Assembly (NCBI GenBank): GCA_947589215.1
Contig: CANQCL010000001.1
Coordinates: 1 to 64,000 of the forward strand
DNA: 64,000 nt
Direction of reading: 5' to 3'
Origin: an uncultured Clostridia bacterium
Lineage (GTDB): Bacteria > Bacillota > Clostridia > Oscillospirales > Ruminococcaceae
Shown here: positions 61,834-64,000 of the stretch, piece after piece
Layout: each line of letters opens with the position of its first letter
Numbering within the stretch: position 1 is the first letter of the stretch
Program-made: the position numbers and the translations under genes
Notes under the pieces: generated by a model
Told to the model about the DNA's origin: nothing
Databases searched by the model: none
What the model saw: only the letters and a program-made list of their open reading frames with translations

Positions 61834-63111
61834 ATGTATATTCTTATAATTGTCATACTTGTAGCGCTGTCAGCTGTTTTTTCATCAACAGAAACAGCAT
61901 TTGCGTCAGTAAACAGAATAAGAATAAAATCGTATTCAGAGGGAAAATCCAAAAAGGCAAAAAGAGCAAAAAAAGCGCTTCATATCATTGATAACTTCGA
62001 CAAAGCGCTGACAGCTATCCTGATAGGAAACAATGTAGTCAATATACTGTCTGCGTCATTGGCAACAGTTATGTTTACCAAGTATTTCGGCGCAGGAAGT
62101 GTCGGTATGGCGACGCTTGTTATGACGGTTTTAGTTCTTTTATTCGGAGAGATAATACCAAAAAGTCTGGCAAGCGAAAACGCCGAAAAGATGACGCTGT
62201 TTATGTCGCCTATCCTCAGTGCGTTTATGTCTGTACTAAAGCCTGTAATATTTCTGATTACAAAGTTAAAAAACGGAGTAACCAAGCTTTTTGGAACAAA
62301 CAAGGGAGAACCTTCTGTAACCGAAGAAGAGCTCAAATACATTATTGACGAAATTGAAGGCGAAGGTGTTTTAGAGGAACAGGAATCCGACCTTGTACGC
62401 TCAGCGCTTGATTTTGATGAAATAACAATAAATGAGATTTTAATTCCGAGAGTTAATGTAACGGCGATAGATATTGAAAGCGACTTTGAACAAATTAAAA
62501 ACACATTTTTAAATGAGCAATACTCAAGGTTTCCAATCTATAAAGACTCTGTGGACAACATAATAGGTATACTTCATCAGAGCGATTTTTTCAAGGTATA
62601 TTTTAATAATACTACAGATAACACAGATATAAAAGCCATACTGAAAAAACCTATATACATTCCCGAGCATCAAAAAATATCGGTGACATTTAATCTTATG
62701 CAAAAGCAAAAGGTTCATATGGCTGTTGTTATCGACGAATACGGCGGTACTATGGGAATAGTTACTCTTGAGGATATAATTGAGGAGCTTGTCGGTGAGA
62801 TATACGATGAAAGCGATGAGGAGGACACCTCATTTATCCAGCTATCAACAAACAGCTATGAAGTATCTGCCGATTTATCTATAAACGACTTTTTGGACAG
62901 ACTTGAGCTTTCTGAAGATACTATTGACAGCGACTGCACCTCAGTGGGCGGTTGGTTTATGGACGCACTGAATAAAATACCTGAATATGGTGACACTATT
63001 CAGATAGATAGGTTCACTCTTAAGGCTATAGAGGTAAACGATCAGAGACTTGAAAGAATATTTGTAACTATCAAGCCGGAAACTTATGAAACGAAAAGCA
63101 CTCAAGCTTAA
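61834..63111 (+). CDS. CNNM/CorC-type membrane protein with CBS domains
   Basis: This 425-residue protein starts at ATG 61834 after AAAGGAATT. The N-terminal DUF21 (CNNM) domain has three to four helices (about 1-130). A CBS pair follows (about 205-325; ILIPRVNVTAIDIESDFEQI, then VVIDEYGGTMGIVTLEDIIE) and a C-terminal CorC_HlyC domain (about 340-418). The family is linked to Mg2+ or Co2+ transport; the old label hemolysin is not well supported. It stands alone with a terminator after it. Confidence 0.9.
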   Translation: MYILIIVILVALSAVFSSTETAFASVNRIRIKSYSEGKSKKAKRAKKALHIIDNFDKALTAILIGNNVVNILSASLATVMFTKYFGAGSVGMATLVMTVLVLLFGEIIPKSLASENAEKMTLFMSPILSAFMSVLKPVIFLITKLKNGVTKLFGTNKGEPSVTEEELKYIIDEIEGEGVLEEQESDLVRSALDFDEITINEILIPRVNVTAIDIESDFEQIKNTFLNEQYSRFPIYKDSVDNIIGILHQSDFFKVYFNNTTDNTDIKAILKKPIYIPEHQKISVTFNLMQKQKVHMAVVIDEYGGTMGIVTLEDIIEELVGEIYDESDEEDTSFIQLSTNSYEVSADLSINDFLDRLELSEDTIDSDCTSVGGWFMDALNKIPEYGDTIQIDRFTLKAIEVNDQRLERIFVTIKPETYETKSTQA

Positions 63112-63138
63112 TACTAAAACTGCATATATTTATTAAAG

Positions 63139-63175
63139 CTGTCAAGTCGGTAGTCGTCTTGACAGTGTTTTTTTT
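63139..63175 (+). terminator. Terminator after the CNNM gene
   Basis: CTGTCAAG pairs with CTTGACAG, followed by TGTTTTTTTT. Confidence 0.85.
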
Positions 63176-63230
63176 GTATGCTAAAATATTTTCATAAAAT
63201 ATTATGTAAAACTGAAAAGGATGTAAGGAA

Positions 63231-63884
63231 ATGACCTATAAAGAAGAATTTGTAAAATTTATGGAAGACAGCGGAGTTTTAAAGTTCGGCGAGTTCACGC
63301 TAAAAAGCGGGAGAAAAGCGCCGTATTTTTTAAATGCAGGCAGTTACTGCACAGGCGAACAGCTAGTAAAGCTGGGTCATTATTATGCACAATGCATCAA
63401 AGAACATAATGTTGAGTTTGACACTCTGTTCGGACCTGCATACAAGGGTATGCCCCTTGCCTGCTCGACGGCTATTGCGCTTTCAAACGACTTTGGTATC
63501 AACGCCAACTACTGCTTTGACAGAAAGGAGATTAAAGATCACGGCGAGGGTGGAATGTTTGTCGGAAAAAATCTTGAAGACGGCGAAAAGGTAATTTATA
63601 TTGAGGACGTTATGACCTCTGGCAAAGCGCTTCGTGAGACTTTGCCCAAATTAAAGGCTCAGGCTGATGTAAATGTTACTGCGATGTTTATATCAGTAGA
63701 CCGAATGGAAAAGGGCACAGGTGAAAAATCGGCAGTACAGCAAACCGCTGACGATTTCGGAATTCCGGTATATTCGATTGTGAATATATACGATATTATT
63801 GAATGTATTAAAAAGGGAATAATCGGAGGGAAAGAATATCTTGACGATATTATAGCTTATATTGAAGAATACGGAGCTAAATAG
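63231..63884 (+). CDS. pyrE: Orotate phosphoribosyltransferase
   Basis: This 217-residue enzyme joins orotate and PRPP to make OMP in pyrimidine synthesis. The PRPP-binding motif VIYIEDVMTSGKALRE lies at about 122-137. FKSGRKAPYFLN-like TLKSGRKAPYFLNAGSY near the start and FDRKEIKDHGEGG (catalytic loop) are typical. It starts at ATG 63231 after AAGGATGTAAGGAA. No other pyr gene is within the window, so it may be separate from the main cluster. Confidence 0.95.
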   Translation: MTYKEEFVKFMEDSGVLKFGEFTLKSGRKAPYFLNAGSYCTGEQLVKLGHYYAQCIKEHNVEFDTLFGPAYKGMPLACSTAIALSNDFGINANYCFDRKEIKDHGEGGMFVGKNLEDGEKVIYIEDVMTSGKALRETLPKLKAQADVNVTAMFISVDRMEKGTGEKSAVQQTADDFGIPVYSIVNIYDIIECIKKGIIGGKEYLDDIIAYIEEYGAK

Positions 63885-63926
63885 AATAACACAAGATTTA
63901 ACAAAAGAAAATAAATAATATTATTT

Positions 63927-63967
63927 AAGTAAGTGAGTTCTGTTTTTTTACAGGGCTCATTTTACTT
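63927..63967 (+). terminator. Terminator after pyrE
   Basis: AAGTAA-GTGAG-CTGT on the left and ACAG-CTCA-TTACTT on the right form a long interrupted stem with T-rich sequence after it. Confidence 0.65.
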
Positions 63968-64000
63968 TGATTTAAAATACATGGTTTAGTTTTGCTAAAA

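Overview
The window looks like a chromosome segment of a low-GC, spore-forming Gram-positive anaerobe of the Clostridia, most likely a Ruminococcus-like member of the Oscillospiraceae. The clues are AT-rich intergenic DNA, strong AGGAGG ribosome sites, very Thr-rich linkers in surface proteins, several BspA-like leucine-rich repeat proteins, a germination protein YpeB, and a FeoA/FeoB pair. The genus is inferred and cannot be fixed from this sequence alone.

Region 1 (about 1-28,700) is most of an integrative and conjugative element (ICE). Its left end and its integrase lie outside the window. From left to right it holds: a replication and regulation block with iteron-like repeats (1-3,254); a surface-protein block of a leucine-rich repeat protein, a PPC-domain protein and a 1,829-residue sortase-type adhesin, with a 664-bp duplication flanking the middle gene (3,371-12,059); a type IV secretion block of PcfB-like adaptor, VirD4, Maff2/TrbC-like, TrbL/VirB6-like, PrgI, VirB4 and an M23-like protein (12,116-20,564); an accessory block of SSB, HAD nucleotidase, CAP protein, ArdC-like antirestriction protein and a possible ToxN/MazF-like protein behind its own promoter, structured leader and terminator (20,582-26,669); and an origin-of-transfer-like region followed by MobC and a MobA/L relaxase (26,684-28,609). 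Four of these proteins (adaptor, HAD, ArdC-like, toxin-like) end in the same short basic motif. This suggests a shared address tag for the secretion channel, and it is the most interesting observation here.

Region 2 (28,700-29,500) has tRNA-Ser(GCU), tRNA-Gln(CUG) and tRNA-Gln(UUG) on the minus strand. Region 3 (29,600-48,900) is chromosomal: a ComEA-like protein, two leucine-rich repeat surface proteins, feoAB, an M23 peptidase with Ig-like and Fn3 domains, a class C beta-lactamase-like hydrolase, copA with a fused CopZ domain that has its own internal ribosome site, two paralogous solute-binding lipoproteins without a transporter, and secA.

Region 4 (48,900-64,000) has nth, a YfhO-type membrane protein, eno, ypeB, a divergent XRE/ribbon-helix-helix regulator pair with an operator inside the promoter, a structured about 215-nt non-coding RNA resembling the raiA motif, a ClpC-type ATPase, two microproteins, an ArsP_2-type permease, a GtrA protein, a CNNM/CorC-type protein and pyrE. 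Terminators are clear at most convergent gene ends.
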